In this document: positions 36,497 to 47,094 of the stretch, one piece after another
Position numbering within the stretch: position 1 is the first letter of the stretch
Layout of the letters: each line of letters begins with the position of its first letter
Source of the DNA: Plantago major
Lineage: Eukaryota > Streptophyta > Magnoliopsida > Lamiales > Plantaginaceae
Reading direction: 5' to 3'
NCBI GenBank assembly: GCA_026545765.1
Contig: JAIFAC010000221.1
Span: 78,644-142,643, forward strand
Length of the DNA stretch: 64,000 nucleotides
The notes under the pieces: model-generated
The model's database searches: none
The model's input: the letters and a program-made list of their open reading frames with translations, nothing else
What the model was told of the DNA's origin: nothing
Made by a program: the position numbers and the translations under genes

Positions 36497-37857
36497 TGAT
36501 GTGCTCAAATTATTACTTAGAGAACAAGTAGTAGCGATTTGTTGTGAATGAGACAATGCTAACCACGGATCGTTAAGCTAAGGAACCAATTAAGCTACCT
36601 AGCGGTTTGAAAGCAAGCGATTACTTGTGAAAATAGATTGATTTGTAAGTTGGTTGTTTCTAAAAACTAGAATAATATAAAGCAAATAACGGTTTTTAAC
36701 AATGAGAAGATGAGCACAGTAGTAATGATCAAGTAATGCTAATTCGTTATAGGGTAATCATTCATATTTGTCACACGTTCGTTAGGTCTGAAATCAATCA
36801 ATCAATTCAACCAATCGTTATTTGGATATTTCAAACTAGAGTAATCGTGGGTTGTCAATCCACGATCCTTAACAACGATTTTGAAAGTCTTGAACTAGCT
36901 TATTGGATTGAAGGTTTTTACAAAGATTTTGAACTAGGCGAACTATATGAGCGAATCCTAACCCTAGAAGCGAATATGCAAGACTATCACATAACTACGT
37001 GTTAGTGATTTAACTATTCATGAGGAAGCAAAGATGAAAGAATGCATGGTATAGATTACATAAAGCATAAACATGGTGATAATCGCATGCAAGATCACAT
37101 AATTCGATAAACAGAAGAAAACACGAATTGAAGATAAACAATAGAGAGTTATCAATAATTACCAAGAATTCGATCCCGATGGTTCTTACAAGAGGTAAAC
37201 CAAGCTCCAAAGATCAATCAATCAATGTCAAAACCTAGTTCTATGAGATTTTTCTATGTAAAAATCAAGTATAAGAAGTTATGGCCAAGGAAAACCTAAT
37301 TCTAACCTAAAAGGAGTTTTTCTACTGAACGTGAAGTTATCGAAAATCTCGCCGCGGCGAAACACTGTTTAGGCTCCCAAATTGCTCTCGCAAAATATCG
37401 CCGCGGCGAGAATGTCATTCGCCGCGGCGAGATTAAAACCTCAGTAACGTTTTCCACAGACAGAATTCTCCGATGGTTCAAAAACGAAAATTGTAGCCCA
37501 TTGAATTATCTTTCCGAGTCCACTGAGCTAAGGTCAATCGGACATCATATGAGAGAGTTATGGCCAAAATGGCTAGACTGCTCCGTAAAACTTCACTTTT
37601 GTAAGCTTCGCTAAAACGGATCTCAATTCTTTGTCCGAACTCCGAATCCACTTCCGTTTTTTGCCAGTTACTCTACATTCAAAGATCTAGAACCAAAGTT
37701 TTCACTCCGATTTTCACCTTCGGGACACAACAATCCTATAAAACACAAACAAAGCACCAAAGCATAAAAACGCACAAAGACACTATAAAACCATAAACAA
37801 AGACTAACAAAGACCGCTAAAAAGGACTAAATGAGACTCTAAATTATAGTCTCATCA
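36497..37857 (-). repeat. Element D LTR, right copy (5' LTR; 1361 bp)
   Basis: It starts TGATGTGCTCAAATTATTAC and ends AGTCTCATCA. It has three copies of the GCCGCGGC palindrome core (37348-37360, 37398-37410, 37419-37431) and a terminal hairpin at 37831-37855. To its right the element B accessory ORF resumes at 37858. Confidence 0.85.
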
Positions 37858-38955
37858 GGTACAAGTAACAGAGAGTTTTCCAAGAAAGAGCAAAGGGAAG
37901 CATTTAGACAAAGGAAGATCAAAGAACGAATTGAAAAACTTCAAGGAGTTGATACTTTAAGTCTTGAAGAAGTACTAATAAAGTATGAACCAACTCCAGA
38001 AGATCTGAACTCAAATGTCTATAAGTGCATCAATGGTTTCTGGGTAATGGGCATCAATAGTTTAATATTTGCCTCAAAACCTTTCCCAAAACCAGTCTTC
38101 CTTCAATTAATAGCCTGGAGAAAGAACAAAACGAAATTGCTATTTGATGAAAGATTAAAAGATGCACTATCCTTTGAGATAGCAATTAGGAAAACAAGCT
38201 ATTGAAAAAGAGCTTCTTGGCGTTTGCCCTACTCTGACAACTGATGTTTATTTGAAACTCAATGTTCTTGGTAACAAGATGGTACCAAAAACTACAGTAA
38301 TGGTCTATGAAAACTTCTACATGACAAAGGAAGAATACAAGCTAGATCTGAAATACTTTAGTAAAGTGTACCAAGAACTCAAGTTATCTTCCATACAGAT
38401 TGAGCATGCCTGGCTCTGGGGCAGATATCTCTGGGTCGAAAGGACTCGTACAACATGTAAGACAGAAAGATCATACAAGGAGTATGTTGCGACCTCTAGA
38501 AAGTTTGAACTTTTCGTCAGAGAAGCTCTCACTGACTACTCAGACGATATCATCAGATACTCTGCTTACATTCGACCAGATGATGAAGAATGAAGAAGGA
38601 TGAAGGCCAGCTAGTTAGGATGTTCACTTGGAACTTGGACTTTCCTGTTGTCCTACTAGTTGTGTATTTTTATTTTTGCGGATTGTACTTACTGCTTAAT
38701 TATCTTGTAAAAGTTATCTGTGCTTACCTTGTAATTCTGTTATCTGATGAACCTACTCTCAGATACCTTTTAATGAAAAGATAACCTGACAGCAAAGATC
38801 ACACCTTGTGATTTGGTTGGTGTCTTACTTTCTGCACTTAAATAAAAAGAATGATAAATCTGAAGAAATGTTTAAGTGATGGATTGTTTCCTCATCCAAA
38901 GTTGTAATAGGTTTTTAAAGGTAGTCATAGGTGACTGATCAAAAAGGGGGAAATT

Positions 38956-40383
38956 TGTTAGGAAATATATGTTTAGTTTTGATCAGTACACCATAATGAC
39001 TTACCTTAGTTCGAAAAGGTATCTAGTACTCTTGGTTCACTTGAATATTATGGCGAAGTATACTTAGTATGATTAGTCTAGTAAATCTTGTATGGGATGT
39101 TAGGTCTCTGAATGTAATTTCATATATTTGAAGAAGACCAAGAAGAAGGCATCCAGTAGAAAGAGATCAACTATCTGAAGATATGAAGGCGCAAGATTAC
39201 GAAGACTAAGGAATTGTGCCTCGAAACCATATCTGAAAAGATAACTTAGTGAAAACAATGTTTCTAGAAGAAACGATGTTTTCCTTAGTTTCTGAAAGGC
39301 TTGGAGTTTCTGATAGCGACGTGCACAGCCTCAGACAACGTGCATAGTTCCGTTGGTACAACGGGACAAAAGATAATCTGATGCATTTAATACCATTGCG
39401 AACTTCGTGACCAAAAGCTTTATCTCTGAACAAAGAGACAAAAGTTCTGTAGTACTATCAGCGGATTTTTTATAGTTTGAATCTCAATAGCTTAACGGAT
39501 AGTAATTCAAACGGCTTGATTTTCTCCTATAAATATCACCACTTAGAAGGCTTGAAGACACACTTGAGCAGTGAATTTCATATCCTACACTCAGCATACA
39601 AACGCCTTACACTTACTCTCTAGCTTTACAGTTGCGACCAAGCTCTTGATTCTAAGTAGCATGAAAGTTCTAAGTGTCCGGATCCTTAACAAGCTATATC
39701 TATTGTGAAGGAGTTGAATTGAAGCACCGTTGCGACTTGCTAAGATATTCATTCTCCTGAACGAAGAACATAGACTTAGGTCAGAAAAGAACATATCACC
39801 ACACCTTTGTCCAAGTGTGTTAACTGACCCTTGTTCCAGAAGGTAGTATTACATACTGTGGAAATTATTAATCTACCAATCTGACAAACTCTTCTTAACC
39901 AACACCAGAAAAGAAAAGGTGTGGAGTAGAGGAAGTACTTAGTTTGGGAAACTAAGGAATAACTCCAAGAAAGGTTCTGAGTAGAGGAAGTACTTGGCTG
40001 GGAAAGCCGGGGAAGAACTCAGGGTGAACACTTGTTTGGAAACCTAGTGTATTTAGGAATCAAGGGAAGATATTTGTAAGGTGAATTCAATTATCTGTCT
40101 TAGTGGATTCTAGGTCTGAGAAAGGCCGAAGTGGATTAGTTGAAGGATTACATACCTTGGATACCACTATAAAACTCTTGTGTTACTTGCTACATCTTTA
40201 CTTACTTGCAAAGTAATTTACACACTTTACTACCTTCTTGAGCACGTGCACTTATCGGAAGGACTTCGCTATTACGGCTATAAGTATCAAAAGTTACTGA
40301 CTTTACGAGAAATTGTTTTATCGACAAAAGTTTTAAAGACTATTCACCCCAGGTCTTTTACTTTGCCGTTATCTGGACCAACA
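38956..40383 (+). repeat. 3' LTR of copia element B (1428 bp)
   Basis: It starts TGTTAGGAAATATATG after the polypurine tract AAAAAGGGGG (38941-38950) and ends GGACCAACA. It is followed by CATCC, the predicted target-site copy, and then by element E sequence. It is diverged from the C LTRs and closest to the A LTR. Confidence 0.85.
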
Positions 40384-40729
40384 CATCCTTAGCTCCTCTC
40401 CTCAAGTTTTCTAACAATTCCATGATTCCACCAAACTAGAATTAAACAAATCGGAAAATTTAAAACTAAAAAATAACTATAGAATCGAAGGGAATATAAA
40501 AACGACAAAGTGGGTCGAAACTCCTTGGGCAATCCAATGTGTATGATGGGACTGTGACGTGCGAATCATGGGTTTCTTTTTGTACCGTAAGGGCAGATTC
40601 AGAAGTCAGCTCAGCAAGTAAGCAAGTAGAATGGATTTCTTCTTGTATAGTAAGGGCAGATTCAGAAGTCAGCTCAGCAGGTAAGGGAGTAGAATGGGTT
40701 TCTTCTTATCTGATGAGGCGATTCGGAAA

Positions 40730-41131
40730 TCATTTCAAAAGGCGGTTTGTCCTCTCACACTCGATGTCCTCATGCAACAACATCGCGAAACTCAAAGAAT
40801 TGACAAACTCAAAGAATTGTTTAAGTTTAAACTCATCCATGGGTTGTCTTGCGGCTTCTTCTAATATCGTTTGATCATCCTCGGTTAATCCAAAATAGAA
40901 ACATCCTATCACATCCCTACTGCTCAAACTAGCATTTATGCACCCTTTCTCAAGCTCTCGAAGCCGATACCACGCATCATAGAATCTTTCTCCAGGAAAC
41001 TGACGGAAACTACGAAGGAGTTCCCTCTCTTTCTGGCGGATAAAGTACATATCCATCAGATACGGTTTCTTGGTTGCATAAGTTCCTACACACACGAAGA
41101 CAAGAAACCACGAGTAGTTCCGACAAAACAA
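40730..41131 (-). pseudogene. gag remnant of element E (Retrotrans_gag)
   Basis: The minus-strand product contains SFRQFPGERFYDAWYRLREL and DVIGCFYFGLTEDDQTILEE, followed by a stretch rich in phenylalanine and asparagine (FKLKQFFEFVNS). This is the Ty3 Retrotrans_gag core, and it is slightly longer on the C-terminal side than the copy in element D. It sits immediately downstream of the LTR and primer site, as expected for gag. It is a fossil fragment. Confidence 0.75.
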
Positions 41132-41201
41132 AAACTAACTAAACAAAATAAAACTATAAACAAACAAAAAATCACACTTAAACGCTGCAATAGGAATTAA
41201 T

Positions 41202-41219
41202 TCCCCGGCAGCGGCGCCA
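41202..41219 (-). other. Primer-binding site of element E (tRNA-Asp type)
   Basis: On the minus strand it reads TGGCGCCGCTGCCGGGGA, close to the tRNA-Asp-complementary primer site used by many plant Ty3 elements of the Athila/Tat branch. It lies four bases inside the LTR edge at 41224 and sets the minus orientation for both E and its relative D. Confidence 0.75.
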
Positions 41220-41223
41220 AATT

Positions 41224-42567
41224 TGATGAGATCAAATTATACTCTAAATAACAGAGAATAAGTTGTATTTGTAGACTATGCTTAACTTCGGTATCGTTCT
41301 CTAGGGAATTAATCGAGGCTACCACAGCGAATGAGAGTAAGCAGTTTGTTTGTAAATGTGAGATAGATTTGGTGATTGTACTTCTAAAACCTGAGTTAAA
41401 GCGAAACATATAAAGCTGGTTTGATCAAAGAGAGAAGATGAACAACATAGTAATGATCAAGTAATGCTAATTAGTTCTAGGGCAACCATTCATATTTGTC
41501 ACCTGCAGTCGTCTGAAATCAATCAATCGATTCAACGATCGTTATTTGAATGTTTTGAACTAGAGAAATTGTGGGTCGTCAATCCACGATCCTTAACTGA
41601 AAACGATTTTGAAAGTCTTGAACTAGCATATTGGATTGAAGGTTTACGAAGATTTTGAACTAGACGAACCTATATGAATGAATCCTAACCCTAGAAGCGA
41701 ATATGCAAGACTATCACATAACTACCGTGTTGAGTGATTAACTACTCATGAGGAAGCAAAGATGAAAGAATTCATGGTATAGATTACGCAAAGCATAAAC
41801 ATGGTGATAATTGCATGCAAGATCATACAATTCGATAAACAGAAGAAAACACGAATTGAAGATAAACAATAGAGAGTTATCAATAATTACCAAGAATTCG
41901 ATCTCGATGGTTCTTACAAGAGGTAAACCAAGCTCCAAAGATCAATCAATCAATGTCAAAACCAAGTTCTCGGAGCTTTTTCTATGAAAAAATCAAGTAT
42001 AAGAAGTTATGGCAAAAGATGACCTAATCCTGACCTAAAAAGGAAAAAATATGTTGAATCTGGGCCTTCTACTTGAATCTACTTGTGGCGAGAAACCCCG
42101 TGTAGCTCCTCTTTTTGCCTCCTAAAATCTTGCCGCGGCAAGCTTAAAATCTCCGTAACGTTTTGTAAAGACAGAATTTTCCGATGCTTCCACAACTAAA
42201 ATTGTAGCCCTTTGAATTATCGTTCCGTGGACACCGAGCTCAGTTCAATCGGACATCATATAAGAGAGTTATGGACAAAATGGATAGACTGCTCCGTAAA
42301 ACTTCACTTTTGCAAGCTTCGGTAAAACGGCTCTCAATTCTTCGTCCGAACTCCAAATCCACTTCCGTTTTCGCCCAGTTACTCTACATTCAAATATCTA
42401 GAACCAATGTTATCACTCCGATTTTCACCTTCGGGACACAAAAATCCTACAAAACACAAACAAAACACCAAAGCATAAAAACGCACAAAGAAACTATAAA
42501 ACCATAAACAAAGACTAACAAAGACCGCTAAAAAGGACCCAATGAGACTCTAAATATCGTCTCATCA
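41224..42567 (-). repeat. 5' LTR of element E (1344 bp)
   Basis: It starts TGATGAGATCAAATT and ends CGTCTCATCA. It aligns with the D LTRs but is clearly diverged. It keeps one GCCGCGGC palindrome (CTTGCCGCGGCAAG at 42129-42142) and the terminal hairpin (42542-42565). CCTAG (42568-42572) is the predicted flanking target-site copy. Confidence 0.8.
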
Positions 42568-42849
42568 CCTAGGTCCAGAGGAAGAAGCGACTTGCGTAGC
42601 CTTGCTACAAGAATTCATAGATGTGATAAGAATGATTCTTTTTTACAAGAATGATGTTATACTTTGCATGACACTTAGACAAAATAAAAAAGAACGTACA
42701 AGAGCAATATGACAAAAAGAAAAGTATGTTTTATTATGCATTTCAAAGAATGATAGTGTCAATTACAACCTTTGAAAGACAAAGAAAAAAAAGAAAGAAA
42801 AAAGCTAAAGCGACAATGATTCCTAGAATGGTGTCAAGCTCTTGACTCT

Positions 42850-45800
42850 TCATGGCGGTTTCAATTCGGCCTTCATGGTGCTCAGACGGTTCTTAGCCTC
42901 ATCAATTGGTAGGAAGCCATTGTTTAATGCATCAGCTTCTTCTTCTATCTTGGCAACATCGGCTCTTATAATGTAAAGAGATTCTTTTTTAAGCTCCAGA
43001 GCCGCTTTGAGCTCCTTTCTTTTCCTCTTTAAAGACTTGAGCTCCTGTGTCATTGTCTCAATCTCACCAAATTTCGTAGCCAATTTTGTTTTAGCCTCTC
43101 CGAGATGGATCCCGCACGTGGCAATATGTTGAGCAAGTAATTCTCCGGAGGGCATGTCAGCAACATCGGACTTTGCAGAAATAAACTTGGTAGCTTTCTC
43201 AAAGAAAGAGGCAAATAAGGTTTCCAAATGTGAAGTGTCAATCGATTCAAAAGGCTTGAGTGATTCTAACACAACTGGGATCTCTTCCTTCAAAGTCAAA
43301 ACCTCCTCCAAAGGAATATCGTCAATCTTTTGTTTAAGACGTCCCCACAAGAGGTCTGCGCAATCTTTTTGCCAATTCGATACAAGATGTTTCCCAACAA
43401 AGGCTGAGGCAGCAGGACGAGAAGAACCAACATGTTGGTGAGCAACGGTAGGGTGAATCACCGCCCGTCTTCACTAAACACGATTGTAGTTCGATTGCGA
43501 TTGCGGGGCGATGGTAGTTCTCGAACCCTCCACTTCATATGTTTGTGATCCTCAATGTGAGATAAAGGGATGCTACTTTCCAAGCGCAAAAAGATAGCAA
43601 TTGTTATCACGAAGGATAAGACATGCAAATTGAGGTTTTATATCAAATAACTACCTCTCTCTGAAGTTTCCATTAATGCCGAAGAACTACGGGCACTTTG
43701 AAGGACCTTATCTTCCATTGCTCGGGTGATTCCTTGTTTTACCTCTTCAATGACGATCTGAATTACTATAGCTCGCACTCACTTGGCGTCGAAATAGCCT
43801 TCTTTTACCTATAGAAGGAATAGTGTCAAAAGGGAAGAACATAAGAAAGCCACAAAAGAAAAGGAGATAAACTATTGCTTACCTTTAGAGACATCCTTGG
43901 AGGCATCGGCGATGAAATTTGGAGTTGTTGAAATCCTAGCGGTAGAGTCCTTGACTTTAGCTCTCACGGAACATCCTTTGATCGTCGGCGGTGAAATGGA
44001 TTCGTTGAAATCCTAGCGAGTCCTTGACTTTAGCTCTCACGGAACATCCTTTGATCGTCGGAAATAGAAATTTGGGTTATCGAAATCCTAGCGGTAGATT
44101 CTTTGCCTTTAACTTTCACCGGAGCATCCTTGAGACATTGGTAGTGGAAATTTGAGTCATTGGTTATAACCGATTGCTTACATTTGTCTTTTCGAAGCAC
44201 CGAAAGATCTGAGGTTCTTGTACAAAGGTTTCTTGGTTGTCGGTTTGGTCAAGATTGTTTTCAAGGTAATCTCCACTACTTCTTTCCACCAATCTAAGTA
44301 CCCTTCCAAATAGCTTAGCGATAGCGAGAGGCTCGAGGAAAAAGCGCTTTTGCCTTAGTATCTTCCGCCATGCTAATCCTCCTGGCGTAAACCTTCATCC
44401 AAGCTACAACTCAGGATCGTCCGAGCAAGAATATATGGGATGTCTTGATGAAATCCAAATTGACGACTAAATCGATGAGGAGAGTATGGCTCAAGGATGA
44501 ATCGTTCACCATTTCGCAATGTAAGGAATGATGATCGGATGCTAGCAAAGAACTCACGTTCCACGAGCAAGGCATTTGTGTTATCGACGAAAGAATACAC
44601 GGTGGGCTTCGTACAATTCCATACTATTGTGGCCCCTTTGTGAATTTTCTTGCGAGCCTCTCTCGGAGAATATCGTTTCGCGCTACCTTCTCCAGAAAAT
44701 TGAACCATAGAAGGGCTTTGGGATGTGCGGAACACTGGATGATGAGTTTTGAAATAATTACATGACCGACCATGGGCCGAAATGAGCAGGGAATGGGCGA
44801 TTAATTTGAGGCAATTGCGAAGAATCTACAATTTGATTGAGCCCTTTATAAATGGATGCCAATACTGGAATTGCCAAACTTACAGGTTTCCCACGTGCCA
44901 TCTTGACCGCTAGCTTGAAAGTACTCGGACGTATCACGCCAACATCTTTGATTGGAAGGACGAATGCGCATAACCAGCATGAGAGATAAGCAGCTAGGAA
45001 TACTTCTGTTTTGGATCTTCCCTGGCTAATATTGAGCATGGCAAATAAAGAGTCATCATCGGAAGTCCAATCGCCATGATGTGGAATACCGCCAAGTGGG
45101 TTGTGGGTTACACGAAGTGCAGCTTTCTCCGGCATTCCGCGTTCTTTCTCCTTCGTTCCACGTGGAGGAGGTTTCGGATACTTCACTTCTTTGCTGCACC
45201 AGAAGCGCACCCATCTCTCAAAGGTAACAGGAACATTGCGATCGCCATTCGAATTAGTCTTCAACTTATGGAATGCATGGTACAAGGCTTGGCATGAGAC
45301 GGAAATGAGCAGCGCATGCGAGGTGAACCCGTGATCTCTATCGCACCAGGATTAACTTCATCATAAAGAGCACCAATTATAGGTAGACCGGCAAGGTGCT
45401 TCAAGTCCCATAGGGTAATGGAGATCTCGCCACTTGACATATGAAGTGAATTAGTAGACGGGCACCAGGCTTCACAAAATGCCTTCATGATGTTGGAATC
45501 AAAGTCGTAGGTAAAAAGTGAGGCATTGACCGCATCATAGATCCTGGATGACCGCAACGTTGCCTCACATCGGCCCAAGATGTCTTAGTCCACTCGATAT
45601 GGCGGATGTATTGAATCTCTCCTCGGCCTTGAATGAATCATGAGTCCAGCTGGCCTTGCCTTCTAAGATTCGGCGCCCTAAAGTTCGGAAGGATGAATTG
45701 CTCTTCAGTTCGGCATGGGCACTACGGAGGATCAACGTCTTGGTTACACGACCCGACATGTCATATTGTTGGCTAGTCCATTCCGGCAAAGATAGGGTAT

Positions 45801-45954
45801 TCACCAGTTTTAGCCATCGACTCGGGTAGCGTCCGATAAGTGGATCATCAACAGGTACCAGCGTGCAATTTTTGGTGGGCTCATCTTCACGGTAGGATAT
45901 CGCCAAAAGTTGACCATGTGTCGAAGTAGGGGCTATTTTCCGAAAGAACACCAT
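42850..45954 (-). CDS. Plant mobile domain (PMD) protein, multi-exon, possibly decayed
   Basis: The start at 45954 (MVFFRKIAPTSTHG) is the first in-frame Met of the N-terminal exon. The product runs into the PMD core (PF10536). Visible signatures are YDAVNASLFTYDFDSNIMKA, FCEAWCPSTNSLHMSSGEIS and DLKHLAGLPI, then FERWVRFWCSKEVKYPKPPP, YLSCWLCAFVLP and SLAIPVLASIYKGLN. A middle exon holds a 27-residue repeat. The last exon (43461-42850) is a lysine/glutamate-rich coiled coil (LKSLKRKRKELKAALELKKE). Splice donors such as AAAG/GTAAGC near 43880 support introns. The PMD core is not in one continuous frame around 45570-45590 and near 45280, which means either small indels or sequence error. PMD proteins such as MAIN and MAIL1 act in gene expression and transposon silencing with a PP7-like phosphatase, but PMDs also occur in transposons. 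The specific role here is unknown. Confidence 0.65.
43886..44165 (-). repeat. Coding tandem repeat of about 80 bp in the PMD gene
   Basis: The landmark ACATCCTT (GCATCCTT in the last unit) recurs at 43891, 43971, 44044 and 44124. On the minus strand one unit encodes roughly SVRAKVKDSTARISTTPNF followed by IADASKDVS, and ends at a GTAAGC splice donor. There are four units of 73-80 bp. The units are not all multiples of three, so the frame is not kept across all copies as written. Confidence 0.75.
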
Positions 45955-46048
45955 TATTCTTGGTTCCTACGAAGTAACGCGGTACAATTAGAGCAAAAGA
46001 AATAAATAAGAAAGGAAGAGTTCAAAGAAAAGAAAAGTTAAAACAATA

Positions 46049-46289
46049 CTCCCTCCGTTCCATAAATCTCTTTCCTCTTTTTTTTTTTTTTTTTTTTTTT
46101 GCACAAGTTTTAAGAAGTTTGAGTAAAAAATGGATATATATAGATAAAGTAATAAATGTATGGTAAAAATTAAGAAATAAAATTAATAAAGTATGAAAGA
46201 AGGGATTAAAATATTAATAGAAAGAGATAGTGAATTTCATAAAAGTAAATGGAAAGCTTGTAAAGATTTTAGTGGTATGAAAGAGGGAG
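46049..46289. mobile_element. Stowaway-type MITE (Tc1/mariner), 241 bp
   Basis: The left end is CTCCCTCCGTTCC, the classic Stowaway terminus, and the right end in reverse complement is CTCCCTCTTTCATACC. Both ends are flanked by TA (46047-46048 and 46290-46291), the Tc1/mariner target duplication. A run of about 23 thymines (46079-46100) lies near the left end. It carries no coding capacity. It sits about 95 bp upstream of the PMD gene start. Confidence 0.85.
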
Positions 46290-47094
46290 TAAAATAGAAA
46301 AAGAGAAAAGGGTGCCAAATCCCAATTCACATCATCAGTTCTTCTTCTTCTCCACAATTCCTCCCCCTTCACGCCATTCTCACCATAGCCGGCCACTCCT
46401 CTTAGACTTGCCATCACCGCGCCTTTCCTCACCGCTGCTCCTCCTCCTTACAGCACCTCCTCACCGCGCCTCTTCTCTCTTCCAAGCCTCACGGCTTCAC
46501 TCCTCTGGCTCCTCCACCTCTGGCCGGATGTAATTGAAGGCGGAACAGGAAGGCGAAATATAATCTGACTGCTGGTAATTGGCAATAAGAATCTTGGCAC
46601 TCACCGGATTTGAATCGGAAAGGTACGCCCCTGTGGATGTGTCTCTAGTGGCTGGTTTCTGCCGTTCTCAATTCCTCTTCCTTGGTCGTTCTTAGTAAAT
46701 ATGTGTGAGTTGAATGAATGGGTTCAGGTCCTTATATAGTGGTGATAAAGAGTTGGAGAGTTAGAATCAAGGTCGAATTCTAGTTAAAAAAAAATAAAAA
46801 ATAAAGACTTAGGCATAAGCTAATGGATTCTCCTAACAAACAATGTTCTTGTCCTGATTCAATTCTGCATGTTAGTAGAAGAACGAAGATTGTGTTAGTT
46901 TGATTTGGGTTAAAGTCTCTTAGACTCAAACCAGACAAACAAGTCACTATTCACAAACAAGTCAGTATTAAAGTGACATTTAAAAATATATATTAAAAAA
47001 TAAAATACAATTTTAAAATTTTACTAAATTAAATTGTAAAATAAAATTACTAGATATTTTTTAATATATAAATTTAAATTAAATTATGTATGGG
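46290..47094. other. CT-rich then AT-rich interval, no gene recognised
   Basis: 46310-46530 is strongly pyrimidine-rich, with repeated CCTCACCGC-type motifs, and looks like a 5' leader. A possible splice donor (AAAG/GTACGC) follows at about 46620. No downstream coding exon could be linked to it. From 46770 to 47094 the sequence is AT-rich and featureless. Confidence 0.4.

Larger units (their letters stand above)
32824..37857 (-). mobile_element. Compact Ty3/gypsy element D, gag-only type (5.0 kb, broken)
   Basis: LTRs at 32824-34140 and 36497-37857 begin TGATG and end CATCA. The minus orientation follows from a polypurine tract next to the left LTR (GGTTTGGGGAGT on the minus strand, about 34141-34155) and from gag next to the right LTR. 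Between the LTRs are only about 2.36 kb, with a gag remnant and no visible protease, reverse transcriptase, RNase H or integrase. It is therefore a non-autonomous derivative, like the class known as TR-GAG. A degenerate tRNA-Asp-type primer site lies at about 36478-36492; the clean version is in element E. I see no convincing target-site duplication. The two LTRs are clearly diverged, so it is older than C. Confidence 0.75.
29172..38593 (+). pseudogene. Accessory (env-position) ORF region of element B, interrupted by D
   Basis: The start MAPKRASTQSKK corresponds to the element C accessory start. An EFYNNLKIIDEDIENVSIES block (29480-29540) again resembles the 'putative plant transposon protein' domain. 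Middle parts (31400-31680 and 31900-32350) are rich in serine, glutamate and lysine. Element D occupies 32824-37857. The C-terminal domain resumes to the right and includes IEHAWLWGRYLWV (38399-38437) and YSDDI, ending near 38593. This domain is the part best conserved with element C. There is no membrane segment or signal peptide. An adenine run lies at about 32611-32628. It is a broken fossil, and the function is unknown. Confidence 0.55.
11817..40383 (+). mobile_element. Ty1/copia element B, SIRE/Maximus-like, 3' half in three pieces (broken)
   Basis: B survives as 11817-12649 (RNase H and the start of the post-pol region), 28586-32823 and 37858-40383 (accessory region, polypurine tract, 3' LTR). 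C splits it between 12649 and 28586 with a CAAAA duplication, and D splits it between 32823 and 37858. Its 5' half is displaced to the left of element A, off the window. After its 3' LTR the sequence continues as element E, and the first five bases CATCC (40384-40388) are the predicted target-site copy. The matching site in the related D element reads GAGCCATCCTTAGC, which supports insertion of B into E at that point. B predates A, C and D, and it is broken. Confidence 0.75.
40384..42567 (-). mobile_element. Ty3/gypsy element E, 5' part (broken)
   Basis: E belongs to the same family as D. Read on the minus strand it has the 5' LTR (42567-41224), the primer site (41219-41202), the gag remnant (41131-40730), and then internal sequence up to 40384 where element B is inserted. 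The remainder of E should lie left of the window, beyond B and its nested elements. It is the outermost and therefore oldest recognisable element of the nest. It is broken. Confidence 0.75.

Noticed and set aside
42568-42700. Short plus-strand coding-like stretch after element E
   Set aside because: About 40 residues read openly but without family resemblance, and the PMD gene 3' end is expected here on the opposite strand.
46312-46533. A 73-residue proline/serine-rich plus-strand open frame as a gene
   Set aside because: It is pyrimidine-rich low-complexity sequence that looks like an untranslated leader, and it has no domain or partner exon.
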